Source: JBLHZY01 sp050633265 (GTDB lineage: Bacteria; Pseudomonadota; Alphaproteobacteria; Rhodobacterales; Rhodobacteraceae). From it: DNA of 64,000 nt. The notes below the pieces were generated by a model. That model was not told the origin of the DNA. It saw only the letters and a program-made list of their open reading frames with translations, and did not search any database. Position 1 is the first letter of the stretch; every line of letters starts with the position of its first letter. Both the position numbers and the translations under genes were made by a program. The stretch spans positions 248,001-312,000 of the forward strand of contig JBOEGE010000005.1 in NCBI GenBank assembly GCA_050633265.1. The letters run 5' to 3'. This document shows, in pieces, positions 41,238 to 51,375 of this stretch.

Positions 41238-44200
41238 TCCCTACAAGTGTTGGCGTCGATGTCCTTGTGAGCCTGGCAGACAGGCTCACAGCCCCCCTCA
41301 GGAATGCCGAGGATACCGTGGCCAGAGCCAGCGAGCGCATGCAAAAGCGCCTGGCCTTGTCTATGAAACTGGCGGGCGGTGGTGCCGCCGCCGCTGGCAT
41401 CGCCTACGGTGCGCAACGCCTGGTCACAGGCTTCACCGATAGCATCCGCGATGTGGAGCGCGCCAAGGGCGAGCTGGCCACCTTGGGTGTGCGCGACCTC
41501 GATGCCGTGGTGCGCCGTGGCCAGGAGATGCAAATGCAGCTTGCGGGTGTCACGGCGGATGCCTTTGTGCGCGCTTCTTATGACATCAAGTCTGGGATCA
41601 GCTCACTCACCGATCAGGGCGTGGCCGATATGACCGCCTCGGCCATGTTGGTGGCCAAGGCGACCAAGGGCCAAGCTGAGCAAATGACCTCCCTTTTTGC
41701 GACCTCTTACGGGATTTTCAAAAAGCAGATGGAGGACCTTACTGACGCGGAATTTGGCGAGCAATTTGGCGCGGCTCTTTCGGCCTCGGTGCAACAATTC
41801 AAAACCGATGGCGCAGCGATGCAACAGGCCATCGAGAGCGCGGGCGCGGGTGCTGTCAATCTCGGCATGGATATGACCGAGCAACTCACCCTCCTGGGTA
41901 TGATGCAACAACAGATGCAGGCCGGTGAGGCTGGCACAGCCCTGCGCGCTTTTGCGACCAACGCCGCCAAAGCACATGAGGCCTTTGGCAAGATGCAAGT
42001 GAGCGCGGATCGCCCCGTGCGGGTGCGCATCCTGGATGAGAATGGCGGATTGCGGGACATGCCTGACATCCTGGCCGATCTCCAGGCGCGCTATGGCGAG
42101 ACCCTTGATGCCTTTGAGGCGGCTGAGATCAAAGAGGCCTTTGGCACCGATGAGGCCATGAAAATGATCAACGCCCTCTATGGCCAGGAGGCGGCGGTGC
42201 GCGCCAATGCTGATGCGCTCGATGATGCGGCTCAGCAAGGCTCTGAGTTCACCTCAGTGATGGCCGCTGCCGCTGATAACAACTGGGATGCCACAATGGT
42301 GCTGATGTCCCAAAAGATGGACGTGATCACCCAAAAGATTGGCGAGCGCCTCTTGCCCGTTGTGCAACGCCTGGTGCCCTATATCGACGCTTTCATCGCC
42401 ACCGCCTTTGACTGGATCGATGCCAACCCAGAGCTGATCACTGGGATCGGCGGGGTGGTCGTGGGCTTGGGTGCTCTTGCGGCGGTGATCGCGCCCATCC
42501 TGATCGGCGCGGGTGCGCTGGTGAGCGGATGGGCCATGATGAGCTTTGGGGCCACCAAGCTGGTGCTGAGCCTGGCGGGCATGGCCAAATGGGTGCTGGG
42601 CGCGGGCAAAGGCCTCTTGTGGCTCGGTCGCACCGTGCTCCCATTGGTGGGCAAGGCCGTGCTCTTTCTGGGCCGTGCGCTCATCGCCAACCCTATAGGC
42701 GCAATCATCATGGCCATCGCAACGGCGGCTTATCTTATCTATGAATATTGGGAGCCGATTGCCGATTTCTTTACAGGGCTTTGGGATCAGATCGGTGGCG
42801 ATGTTATGGCCGCTTGGGAGTTGATAAAGTCGGTTTTCCTCAATTACACGCCCGCTGGTTTGATCTACTCCCATTGGGAAGGGATCACGGGTTTCTTTGG
42901 GCGGCTCTGGGATCGCATCAAAGGCGGTGTGAGCGCGGGCTGGGAGCTGATCAAATCCACGTTCCTCAACTATCATCCGGTGGGCTTGATCCTATCGAAT
43001 TGGGATAGCATCGCCGAGACCTTTGCGGGCTACTGGGATAGCATCAAAACCGGCGTTTCCACTGGCTGGGAGGCCATCAAGTCACGCTTGGCTGGGTTCT
43101 CGCCTGCCACCACAATCACCAACGCCTGGTCTGGGATCAGCTCGACATTTTCGGGCTACTGGGATGCCATCAAAACCGGCGTTTCCACTGGCTGGGATGC
43201 GATCAAGACGCTCTTTCTGGACTATCACCCACTCGGCCTGATCATTTCCAACTGGAGCTCCATTGCTGGCACCTTTGCGGGATACTGGACCTCGATCAAG
43301 GACGGGATCGCAACGGGCTGGGAGGCCATCAAAACCAAGCTCGGCGAGTTCGGACCCGCTGCCCTGATTGAGGCAACCTGGGCAGGTGTGGTTGATTGGT
43401 TTGGATCGCTTTGGGAGCGTGTCAAAGCCAAGTTCACTGACATCACTTGGGCCGATGTGCTCCCAGATTGGGATTGGGGGTTTATCAGTGATTTTGACCT
43501 CACAGACGTGATCAAATGGCCTGAGCCGCCCGATTGGTGGAAACGCCTGATGGGCCAAGAGGTTGTTGATGTGGCCACGCCCAAAGCCTCAGAGGGTGCG
43601 GGCTTCGAGGCCTTGCCATACCATCAACAGGATGCGGCGCGAGTTGTCGAGAATGTGGTGGCGGCTGGGCCATTGCCCACCCCTGCGCACATCGAGGAGC
43701 TGGAGCTGGGCATTGCTGACATCAACGCCCAGATCGCCGAGGCGCAAGCTGGCATCGCCAATCTTGGCGAGGGTCCAATGACCGCCGCGATGTCTATGCC
43801 GTATCAGGATGAAATCCGCGCTCTCACCGCCGATCTGGAGGTGGCCGAGGCCGAGCTGAAGGATGCCCGCGCCAGGTCTGATGAGCTCGGCCAGGCTCTC
43901 CAGGTTCTCTCTGAGACCGAGGCCACGCCAGAGATCAACACGGCCTCAGTGGATGCGGCCTTGGCCAAGGTGGCGCGGCTCTCGGCGTCATTGCGCAACT
44001 TGCCAACCGGTGCGCCTGTCGCCAGTTCCAGTGGCTCCCCAGTTCAAGCGCGCGCCAAGGGCGGGGCCTTTCGGCCTGGATGGCTTCTAACTGGCGAGGA
44101 AGGCCCAGAGCTGGAGTATCGCACCGAGGGCGGTTTCATCGCCCACAACCGCGCCTTGCGCAACATGCTCGACATGGCCACGCGCACCCGTGACCTGGTG

Positions 44201-44437
44201 GGCGGTATCGGCTTTGATGGGCTCGCGGGCGCGCCTATGCCAGCGATGGCAACGGTGGCGGCGGCGGGCGGCTCGGCTATGCAGCGCGGCCCGATCACCT
44301 TCTCGCCTCAATACAACATGCCTTTGGCCTTTGAGGGTGGTGTCGATCTTGATGAGGTGCGGGCAACCGTGCGCGCCGAGCTGGGCGATGCCGAGGATCG
44401 CGCGCGGGCCGAATTGAGAGGGCTTTTGCATGACTAA
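41234..44437 (+). CDS. Tape measure protein (P2 gpT-like)
   Basis: The 1067-residue protein sets tail length. It has an N-terminal TP901-type region (ERAKGELATLGVRDLDAVVRRGQ; ITMTEQL-like helices; LFATSYGIFKKQMEDLTDAEFGEQFGAALSASVQQF) and long hydrophobic stretches around 400-500. Five full copies and one partial copy of a 42-residue repeat lie at about residues 517-740 (W-x-x-I-K-x-G ... GWEAIK ... P-x-x-L-I ... W). The C-terminus contains FRPGWLLTGEEGPELEYRTEGGFIAHN, the usual end domain. It overlaps E' and gene U. Confidence 0.93.
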   Translation: MIPTSVGVDVLVSLADRLTAPLRNAEDTVARASERMQKRLALSMKLAGGGAAAAGIAYGAQRLVTGFTDSIRDVERAKGELATLGVRDLDAVVRRGQEMQMQLAGVTADAFVRASYDIKSGISSLTDQGVADMTASAMLVAKATKGQAEQMTSLFATSYGIFKKQMEDLTDAEFGEQFGAALSASVQQFKTDGAAMQQAIESAGAGAVNLGMDMTEQLTLLGMMQQQMQAGEAGTALRAFATNAAKAHEAFGKMQVSADRPVRVRILDENGGLRDMPDILADLQARYGETLDAFEAAEIKEAFGTDEAMKMINALYGQEAAVRANADALDDAAQQGSEFTSVMAAAADNNWDATMVLMSQKMDVITQKIGERLLPVVQRLVPYIDAFIATAFDWIDANPELITGIGGVVVGLGALAAVIAPILIGAGALVSGWAMMSFGATKLVLSLAGMAKWVLGAGKGLLWLGRTVLPLVGKAVLFLGRALIANPIGAIIMAIATAAYLIYEYWEPIADFFTGLWDQIGGDVMAAWELIKSVFLNYTPAGLIYSHWEGITGFFGRLWDRIKGGVSAGWELIKSTFLNYHPVGLILSNWDSIAETFAGYWDSIKTGVSTGWEAIKSRLAGFSPATTITNAWSGISSTFSGYWDAIKTGVSTGWDAIKTLFLDYHPLGLIISNWSSIAGTFAGYWTSIKDGIATGWEAIKTKLGEFGPAALIEATWAGVVDWFGSLWERVKAKFTDITWADVLPDWDWGFISDFDLTDVIKWPEPPDWWKRLMGQEVVDVATPKASEGAGFEALPYHQQDAARVVENVVAAGPLPTPAHIEELELGIADINAQIAEAQAGIANLGEGPMTAAMSMPYQDEIRALTADLEVAEAELKDARARSDELGQALQVLSETEATPEINTASVDAALAKVARLSASLRNLPTGAPVASSSGSPVQARAKGGAFRPGWLLTGEEGPELEYRTEGGFIAHNRALRNMLDMATRTRDLVGGIGFDGLAGAPMPAMATVAAAGGSAMQRGPITFSPQYNMPLAFEGGVDLDEVRATVRAELGDAEDRARAELRGLLHD
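42782..43411 (+). repeat. Five tandem 126-bp repeats inside the tape measure gene
   Basis: Units begin with a Trp codon at 42782, 42908, 43034, 43160 and 43286, and a sixth partial unit begins at 43412. The spacing is exactly 126 bp each time. Units three and four share a nearly identical stretch of about 50 bp. Each unit encodes 42 residues. Confidence 0.85.
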
Positions 44438-44885
44438 AGTGATGATGATGCTTGGCGCTTACCCGTTCATGCTGGACACCGCCGCCTATCAACAGCTCAA
44501 GCGGGTTTCGACCTATCGCTGGAAACAGCAAGACCGGATCGGGCGCAAGCCTGGTCAGCAATTCGTGGGGCCTGGTGCTGATCAGATCACCCTTTCAGGT
44601 GAAATTCTGCCCCACTGGAAAGGCGGCTATGGTCAGCTCGATCTCATGCGCGCTCAAGCGGTTCGCGGCAAGCCTCTGGTGCTCTTGGAGGGCTATGGCG
44701 GCTTTGTCCTGGGCGATTGGGTGATCCTCAAGATCGAGGAGACCAAGAGCGAGCTGGAGGCCGATGGCGCGCCCCGCGTGATTGCCTTCTCGATCACGCT
44801 CAAGGAATATGGCGGCGATGAGGGTGGTTTTGGTGGCTTTGGCCTTGCTCTTGCGGCGCTTTCAACACTGGCGAGGCTGACATGA
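44430..44885 (+). CDS. Tail protein U
   Basis: The 151-residue protein (MMLGAYPFMLDTAAYQQLKRVSTYRWKQQDRIGRKPGQQFVGPGADQITLSGEI) is a typical P2 gpU. It overlaps T and X by a few bases and acts at the end of tail assembly. Confidence 0.94.
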   Translation: MTKVMMMLGAYPFMLDTAAYQQLKRVSTYRWKQQDRIGRKPGQQFVGPGADQITLSGEILPHWKGGYGQLDLMRAQAVRGKPLVLLEGYGGFVLGDWVILKIEETKSELEADGAPRVIAFSITLKEYGGDEGGFGGFGLALAALSTLARLT

Positions 44886-45088
44886 TCTATCGCACCAAGG
44901 ATGGCGATGTCCTCGATCAGGTATGCGCCAAGCACTACGGCGATGCCCCTTATAGTGTCGAGGATGTCCTTGCGGCCAATCCTGGGCTGGCGGCGCATGG
45001 GCCGGTCCTGAGCTCTGGCATCCTCATCGAGCTCCCAGCGGTCGAGGAGGCCGTCCAGGAGAGACCCACAATCCGGCTCTGGGATTGA
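44882..45088 (+). CDS. Tail protein X (LysM-like)
   Basis: The 68-residue protein (YRTKDGDVLDQVCAKHYGD ... VEDVLAANPGLAAHGPVLSSGILIELP) has the LysM-like gpX fold. It overlaps U by 4 bp and precedes D, the usual order. Confidence 0.93.
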   Translation: MIYRTKDGDVLDQVCAKHYGDAPYSVEDVLAANPGLAAHGPVLSSGILIELPAVEEAVQERPTIRLWD

Positions 45089-45092
45089 TCGC

Positions 45093-46064
45093 ATGACCCC
45101 TGATTTCAAAGTGATCGCAGCGGGCATCAACATCACCAGCCAGATCGAGGATCGCCTCCTCAGTCTGGTGGTGAAGGATGAGGCGGGCTTTAAGTCTGAC
45201 ACGGTGGAGATCACCCTCGATGATCGCGACAACGCCATCGAGCTCCCCTTGCCTGGCGCGCCGCTCATCGTGTTCATGGGATATAAAGAGACATTCCTTG
45301 CGCCTATGGGCATTTTCACAGCGGATGAGGTGGTGGCCAAAGGCCCGCCAGATCGGGTCACTATTCGCGGCAAGGCCGTGAACCTTGGCGGATCAATCAA
45401 AGAGCAAAAGACCCGCAACTGGGATGATAAGACCATCGAGGACATCGTGGGCACCATCGCGGGCGAGCATAGCCTGGAGCCAAAGGTGGCCGAGGAGCTC
45501 AAGCCCTTTCTATATAAGCACCTCGATCAGACCGATGAGAGCGACATCAACTTTCTCACCAGGATCGCCAAGGATCATGACGCCATCGCCACCGTCAAAG
45601 GTGAGGCGCTCCTCTTTATAGGTAAGGGTGAAGGCAAAACCGCCAGCGGCATCCCTATGATCCCGCGCCCGATCACCAAGAGCGGTGAGCTGCGCTGGTC
45701 CATGACCCTGGCCAGCCGTGGCAACTTCAAGGCGGTGGAGGCCCACTGGCACAATGAGGAGAGTGGCCAGAAAGAGACCGTGACCGCTGGTGAGGGATCG
45801 CCGGTCAAGCGCTTGCGCCACGTCCACTCCACCAAGGCCGAGGCTGAGAAAGCCGCCAAGGCCAAACTCGATGAGTTTAAGCGCGGGGATGATACCCTCA
45901 GCATCACGATGCCAGGCGATCCAACGGTCGCGGCTGAGGGTCAGATCATCGCCCTGGGTTTCAGGATCGGGGTGAGTGGTCTATGGTCAGTGACAAGCGC
46001 CCGCCACCAGATCAGCGGCGGGGGCTTCACCACCTCAATCGAGACCGAAAAGCCGAAAAAATGA
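45093..46064 (+). CDS. Tail protein D (late control D)
   Basis: The 323-residue protein (KVIAAGINITSQIEDRLLSLVVKDEAGFKSDTVEITLDDRDN; DQTDESDINFLTRIAKDHDAIATVKGEALLFIGKGEG) is a P2 gpD homologue, forming the hub that carries spike V. It is the last phage gene, only 46 bp from the right edge. Confidence 0.95.
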   Translation: MTPDFKVIAAGINITSQIEDRLLSLVVKDEAGFKSDTVEITLDDRDNAIELPLPGAPLIVFMGYKETFLAPMGIFTADEVVAKGPPDRVTIRGKAVNLGGSIKEQKTRNWDDKTIEDIVGTIAGEHSLEPKVAEELKPFLYKHLDQTDESDINFLTRIAKDHDAIATVKGEALLFIGKGEGKTASGIPMIPRPITKSGELRWSMTLASRGNFKAVEAHWHNEESGQKETVTAGEGSPVKRLRHVHSTKAEAEKAAKAKLDEFKRGDDTLSITMPGDPTVAAEGQIIALGFRIGVSGLWSVTSARHQISGGGFTTSIETEKPKK

Positions 46065-46084
46065 AACCGGATCGACAAGCGGAT

Positions 46085-46105
46085 CATTCTAAATTAAAGC
46101 GATCC
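46085..46105 (-). repeat. Right-end transposase-binding repeat
   Basis: Read on the minus strand, GGATCG (46105-46100) is followed by AATTTAGAATG (46095-46085). This mirrors GGATCG ... GAATTGGAATG at the left edge. The two ends match at about 15 of 21 aligned bases. One clear site is seen here, against three on the left. Confidence 0.6.
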
Positions 46106-46110
46106 GCAGT

Positions 46111-46115
46111 CCAAA
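46111..46115. repeat. Right copy of the probable 5-bp target duplication (CCAAA)
   Basis: It matches 15367-15371. The A-tract that follows (CCAAAAAAATTTGG) makes chance matching somewhat easier, so this is a best estimate of the junction. Confidence 0.5.
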
Positions 46116-46225
46116 AAAATTTGGTCCGGTCCAGCAAACAGCGTCAGCGCGATCGTTTTTTTGCCGTCTATGCCGGGCATATGTTTGCCCAAAGCTTCAC
46201 GGTAGAGGGATATAGCGTTTTTCAT
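46111..46225 (-). pseudogene. 5' part of the membrane protein gene cut by the prophage
   Basis: From ATG 46225 the minus strand reads MKNAISLYREALGKHMPGID, then KKTIALTLFAGPDQIFL up to the junction. Together with 15371-14810 it gives a 223-residue protein. The piece alone reaches a stop (TAA) just inside the phage, so only a 43-residue product could be made. The reading frame and length agreement are direct observations; there is no family match to confirm them. Confidence 0.6.
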
Positions 46226-46257
46226 ACATCCAGTATTAACGATGAATTTGGATGAAA

Positions 46258-46875
46258 TTATGGCCGCCCATCATCTTTTACGTTAACGTCAGCATGTCTG
46301 GCCATCAAGCGCGATTGGCTCATCACAAACATAATCATCACAAGCGGCAATCCGAAGGTCTTGAAGTTCACCCAAACGTCGGTCGAAAAACTGCGCCAGA
46401 TGATTTCATTTGCCAGAGCAAGCCCAAAGAAAAAAGCCATAAAACGCTTGGTTAGCAAGGTCCAGCCGGTCTCTGTTAGGGGCATCATCCCTTCCATCAC
46501 ATGGCGCAAATAGCCCTTCCCGCGCAGCAATCCAAAGCCCAGAATGCCGCCGAAAATCAGATAAATAATCGTCGGTTTCATCTTAAAAAACCGCTCATCA
46601 TTCAGCCAAACCGACAATCCGCCGAAGATTGTGACCAAAATAAGGGTCATCAGCTGCATCACCGAGAGCTTCCCGGTCAGCCGCCAGAGCGCAAATGTTG
46701 AAAGCGCAATCAGCGGGATGAAGGCCGCCGTGACCACGACAAAGCCGGAATACTCCTCGCCACCAAAAACAAAGCTGCGATCGCGCAGCCGCGTATAGGC
46801 GATGAAGAAAAGGATCACCGGCCCCAGTTCAAGCGCCAGTTTCAACGTTGGATTGATATGTTTTTGCTCTGCCAT
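46258..46875 (-). CDS. yciB: Septation protein A (YciB/IspZ family)
   Basis: The 205-residue inner-membrane protein has five or more helices and the family pattern LALELGPVILFFIAYTRL, KPTIIYLIFGGILGFGLLRGKGYLRHVM, LTKRFMAFFFGLALANEIIWRSFSTDVWVNFKTFGLP. YciB links cell envelope and division proteins. It ends 33 bp before the split gene, so the prophage may cut one operon of ftsY, DMT transporter, yciB and this gene. Confidence 0.93.
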   Translation of the reverse strand: MAEQKHINPTLKLALELGPVILFFIAYTRLRDRSFVFGGEEYSGFVVVTAAFIPLIALSTFALWRLTGKLSVMQLMTLILVTIFGGLSVWLNDERFFKMKPTIIYLIFGGILGFGLLRGKGYLRHVMEGMMPLTETGWTLLTKRFMAFFFGLALANEIIWRSFSTDVWVNFKTFGLPLVMIMFVMSQSRLMARHADVNVKDDGRP

Positions 46876-46886
46876 TTCGCTCTCTT

Positions 46887-47795
46887 TTATCCGCCCATTT
46901 CAACGATCACCGCCCCAAGCGCGATCAAAGCCATCAGTGCCAATCTGCGCGGCCCGACCCGTTCTTTCAGCACCAACCAGCCAATCAACGCGGCAAAAAC
47001 TGTCGAGGTTTCGCGCAGAACTGCGGCTTGGCCCACATTGTCCAACCGTGTTGCCAGCATTACCCCGCCAAAGGAGAAAAAGGCAACCAAACCGCCGATA
47101 ATTCCGCGCAGCGCAAGCGGCCCAAGCGCGGGCCGTGCCTCTGGCGCCATTTTGCCAAAGCGCAGCCAAGCAACAATCGGTATTGCAATCCCATCAAGCA
47201 TGAAAAACCAGGCCAAAAAGGTAAAAGGATTGGCCGTCGCACGGATCCCATAAGCATCATATGTGGTATAAACGGCAACGAAACAGCCGGTCAAAACCGC
47301 CAGCATCAGGGCCGGAACCATGGTTTCGCGCCCAACCGTTATGGTGCGCAGATTATAGATCGCAAGGCCAAAGATCCCCGCCAAAAGCACCGCCACCCCA
47401 AGCCATTGAACGGCCGAAAACACCTCGTTGAAAACGATGCCCGCTCCGATCACCGCAAAAAGCGGGCCGGTCCCGCGCACCACCGGATAAACAACCGTAT
47501 AAGCGCCCTTTGAATAGGTGAAACCCTGCGAAACCTTGTAGAGCGTGTGGATCACAAACGCGCCTGCAAAAATCGGCCACATATGCGGCTCGGGCCATGG
47601 CACAACAAAAAGCGCAAAGGGCGCCGCCATCAGCCCATAGCTCAGATCAATCGCCCCGCGTGAAAGCCAAGGATCATGCCGCCCCTTTTGCAGCGCGCCG
47701 AAAAACGCATGTAAAAAGGCCGCGAATAGCGCCAAAAACAGCGCAAGCCTATGGCCCTGCTCGGTGCCTTCCAGCGAGAGGAGCCATTCACTCAT
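46887..47795 (-). CDS. EamA/DMT family transporter
   Basis: The 302-residue protein has about ten hydrophobic helices in two repeats, with the DMT end pattern STVFAALIGWLVLKERVGPRRLALMALIALGAVIVEM. The substrate is unknown. It lies 11 bp before yciB and 31 bp after ftsY on the same strand. Confidence 0.9.
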   Translation of the reverse strand: MSEWLLSLEGTEQGHRLALFLALFAAFLHAFFGALQKGRHDPWLSRGAIDLSYGLMAAPFALFVVPWPEPHMWPIFAGAFVIHTLYKVSQGFTYSKGAYTVVYPVVRGTGPLFAVIGAGIVFNEVFSAVQWLGVAVLLAGIFGLAIYNLRTITVGRETMVPALMLAVLTGCFVAVYTTYDAYGIRATANPFTFLAWFFMLDGIAIPIVAWLRFGKMAPEARPALGPLALRGIIGGLVAFFSFGGVMLATRLDNVGQAAVLRETSTVFAALIGWLVLKERVGPRRLALMALIALGAVIVEMGG

Positions 47796-47826
47796 GGCGG
47801 ATCAAGAGCGGCTCGGCCCGCCGCAC

Positions 47827-49356
<1,530 letters not shown>

Positions 49357-49385
49357 GCGAGCCTCCGTTCCCTGTCACTTAAGGC

Positions 49386-50036
49386 CTAATGCAGGGCTAT
49401 GGAAGTCCCCCAAAGGAGAAGCGCTTGCCCGCAAAGGAACAGGATCGGCCAAAGCCGCGCCAAAGCTGGCGCAAATCGGGCCAAAGCGGCGGATCGAAAC
49501 CCCAGCAAGGCCTGCCCGCTTAGGCCAAAAATCATCAACCCCGCAGCAATCGGGATCGCGGCGGGCCCCTGCGCCAAAGCCGCCAGCCCAAACCCCGCGC
49601 AAAGATAGGCCCCCATACGCAGCAACCAAGCCTGCGATCCGCAATAAGGCATCAGCCAAAGCTCGGCCGAAAACAGCGCCGTTATAAGGCCCGCCGCCAT
49701 CAAAGGGCGCAGCTCAAACGCGCCCCAAATCGGCTGCCCGCTTTGCCCCATCAGCCCAAGCATCAAAACCAAAAGCCCAAGCGCCAGCGCAGCAGGCCCA
49801 TAGGCGCGCGCATCCCGCCCTTGGCGCAAACTGGCCAAGTCACTCATCCCAATCAGAAAAATCCCCGCAATCACCAAGGCAGGCGCCTGCGCCACAATCC
49901 CGCCAATCGCAAAGAAAAGCACCGGCAGCGCCCGAACGCCCGCGCGCAAAACGCCCACAAGATTTAGGCCGCCAGCGGGCCCAGGACGCGCCACCATCCC
50001 CGCGCCGAGCCCTGCATAAATCCAAAAAATTGCCAT
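49386..50036 (-). CDS. YhhN-family membrane protein (lysoplasmalogenase-like)
   Basis: From ATG 50036 the protein has about 216 residues and eight hydrophobic segments, with MRMGAYLCAGFGLAALAQGPAAIPIAAGLMIFGLSGQALLG. Size and layout fit the YhhN/TMEM86 family, which includes lysoplasmalogenases, but the conserved acidic residues were not checked by alignment. An upstream ATG at 50075 is possible but lacks a clear ribosome site. Confidence 0.6.
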   Translation of the reverse strand: MAIFWIYAGLGAGMVARPGPAGGLNLVGVLRAGVRALPVLFFAIGGIVAQAPALVIAGIFLIGMSDLASLRQGRDARAYGPAALALGLLVLMLGLMGQSGQPIWGAFELRPLMAAGLITALFSAELWLMPYCGSQAWLLRMGAYLCAGFGLAALAQGPAAIPIAAGLMIFGLSGQALLGFRSAALARFAPALARLWPILFLCGQALLLWGTSIALH

Positions 50037-50216
50037 CAAGCCTCGTCCATATATGCCCCGATCAGCATGGCGCATGGGGCGCTAAAACTTGGTTAACAAA
50101 ACTCGTCTTGCACCAATTTTGCGCCCCCAACCCAAGCCAAAAATCGCGCCCGCCCCCCTTTTCACCTGCGCGCATTTTTCGCATGATCCCCGCCCCAACC
50201 CTGCTATGATCGCGCC

Positions 50217-51257
50217 ATGAATGCATCCATCCGCCTCTTTGCTCTTGCTGCTCTCATCCCGATCCCGCTGCTCAGCCTTGGGGCGCTGTTTGGCGGGCTC
50301 TGGGTCTGGGGGGCGCTTGGCTATATGACACTGCTCGCCTTTAGCTTGGATCAACTGGCCAGTGTCGCCAGCAATCCAGAGGCGCCCGACGCTGAATTTC
50401 CCGCTGCCAATCGCCTCTCTGTGATCCTTGCGCTTGGCCATTTCGCTGTGCTGATCCTTGCGATCTTGGGGCTGAGCGGCAGGATGCCCCTTGGCTTTGG
50501 CGAACGCTTTGCGCTGTTTATGGGGGCGGGTCTGTTCTTTGGGCAAATCTCCAATTCCAACGCCCATGAGCTGATCCACCGGGGCAATCGCGCCCTGCAT
50601 CGCCTTGGCATGTGGGTCTATATCTCACTGCTCTTTGGCCATCACACATCCGCCCATCCGCTGGTGCATCACCGCTATGTTGCCTCGCCCCAAGATCCAA
50701 ATTCCGCCCGCCCCGGCGAGAGCTATTACCGCTTTGCGCCGCGCGCCTGGATCGGCTCCTTTCGCGCAGGGTACAGGGCCGAAAAAGCCCGCCTTGCCCG
50801 CGTGGAACGCAGCGCTTGGTGGCAAAACCCCTATGCGCTTTATATTGGCGGCGCGGCGGGCATCGCGCTGCTTGTTTTCGCCGCAACCGGCCCCGCTGGC
50901 CTGCTCGCCTATATCGCCCTTGCGGCTTATGCGCAGATGCAACTCCTGCTCTCGGATTACGTTCAGCATTACGGGCTGAACCGCGCCGAAATTGGCGGCA
51001 AACTCGAGCCCGTCGGCCCTCAGCACAGCTGGAACGCGCGCCAATGGTTTACCTCGCTGATGATGCTGAATGCGCCGCGCCACTCCGATCATCACGCCCA
51101 TCCAACCACCCCCTATCCAAACCTGATCCTGCCCCAAGGCGCGCCGATGCTGCCCAGATCATTGCCCGCAATGGCAACGCTCGCGCTCTTTCCAAGCCTC
51201 TGGCGGCGCGTCATGGATCCGCGTGCAAAGGCCATCCGCGCGCGCCAAACGCCCTAA
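50217..51257 (+). CDS. alkB: Alkane 1-monooxygenase (AlkB-type)
   Basis: The 346-residue membrane protein has all the histidine boxes of AlkB non-heme diiron hydroxylases: NSNAHELIHRG, GHHTSAHPLVHHRYVA, the QHYGLNR motif and APRHSDHHAHPTTPY. Six hydrophobic helices are seen. It would oxidise the end carbon of medium-chain alkanes using rubredoxin electrons; no rubredoxin gene is in the window. It is shorter than well-studied AlkB proteins, mainly at the ends. Confidence 0.9.
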   Translation: MNASIRLFALAALIPIPLLSLGALFGGLWVWGALGYMTLLAFSLDQLASVASNPEAPDAEFPAANRLSVILALGHFAVLILAILGLSGRMPLGFGERFALFMGAGLFFGQISNSNAHELIHRGNRALHRLGMWVYISLLFGHHTSAHPLVHHRYVASPQDPNSARPGESYYRFAPRAWIGSFRAGYRAEKARLARVERSAWWQNPYALYIGGAAGIALLVFAATGPAGLLAYIALAAYAQMQLLLSDYVQHYGLNRAEIGGKLEPVGPQHSWNARQWFTSLMMLNAPRHSDHHAHPTTPYPNLILPQGAPMLPRSLPAMATLALFPSLWRRVMDPRAKAIRARQTP

Positions 51258-51375
51258 GCCACTTGCGCGCCAATTCGCCCATTCAGGCCGCGCAAATCGC
51301 CCCGCCTTGCCATCAACGCCCAAGCGGCCATATTAACCATACCCTTCAAATTCTATAGAAATTCGAGACAGTTTG

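Larger units (their letters stand above)
15372..46110 (+). mobile_element. Transposable prophage with Mu-like early genes and a P2-like virion module
   Basis: The element is about 30.7 kb. From left to right it holds transposase-site repeats, a leftward repressor, and rightward early genes with transposase A/B, HU, GemA and an Ogr-like protein. Next come a leftward block (lysis, neck, terminase, portal) and a rightward block (protease, capsid, full P2-type tail set ending in gene D). The divergent Q-P / O-N arrangement and the V-W-J-I-H ... FI-FII-E-E'-T-U-X-D order are those of P2. No integrase was found; movement is by the DDE transposase. All expected modules appear intact except a recognisable small terminase and a Mor/C activator. 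It splits a host membrane protein gene. Confidence 0.92.

Noticed and set aside
15376..46108. Prophage ends at TG (15376) and CA (46108) as in Mu
   Set aside because: The five flanking bases (ATAGA and GTCCA) do not match, while CCAAA a few bases outward does and keeps the host frame. It remains possible if one flank has changed.
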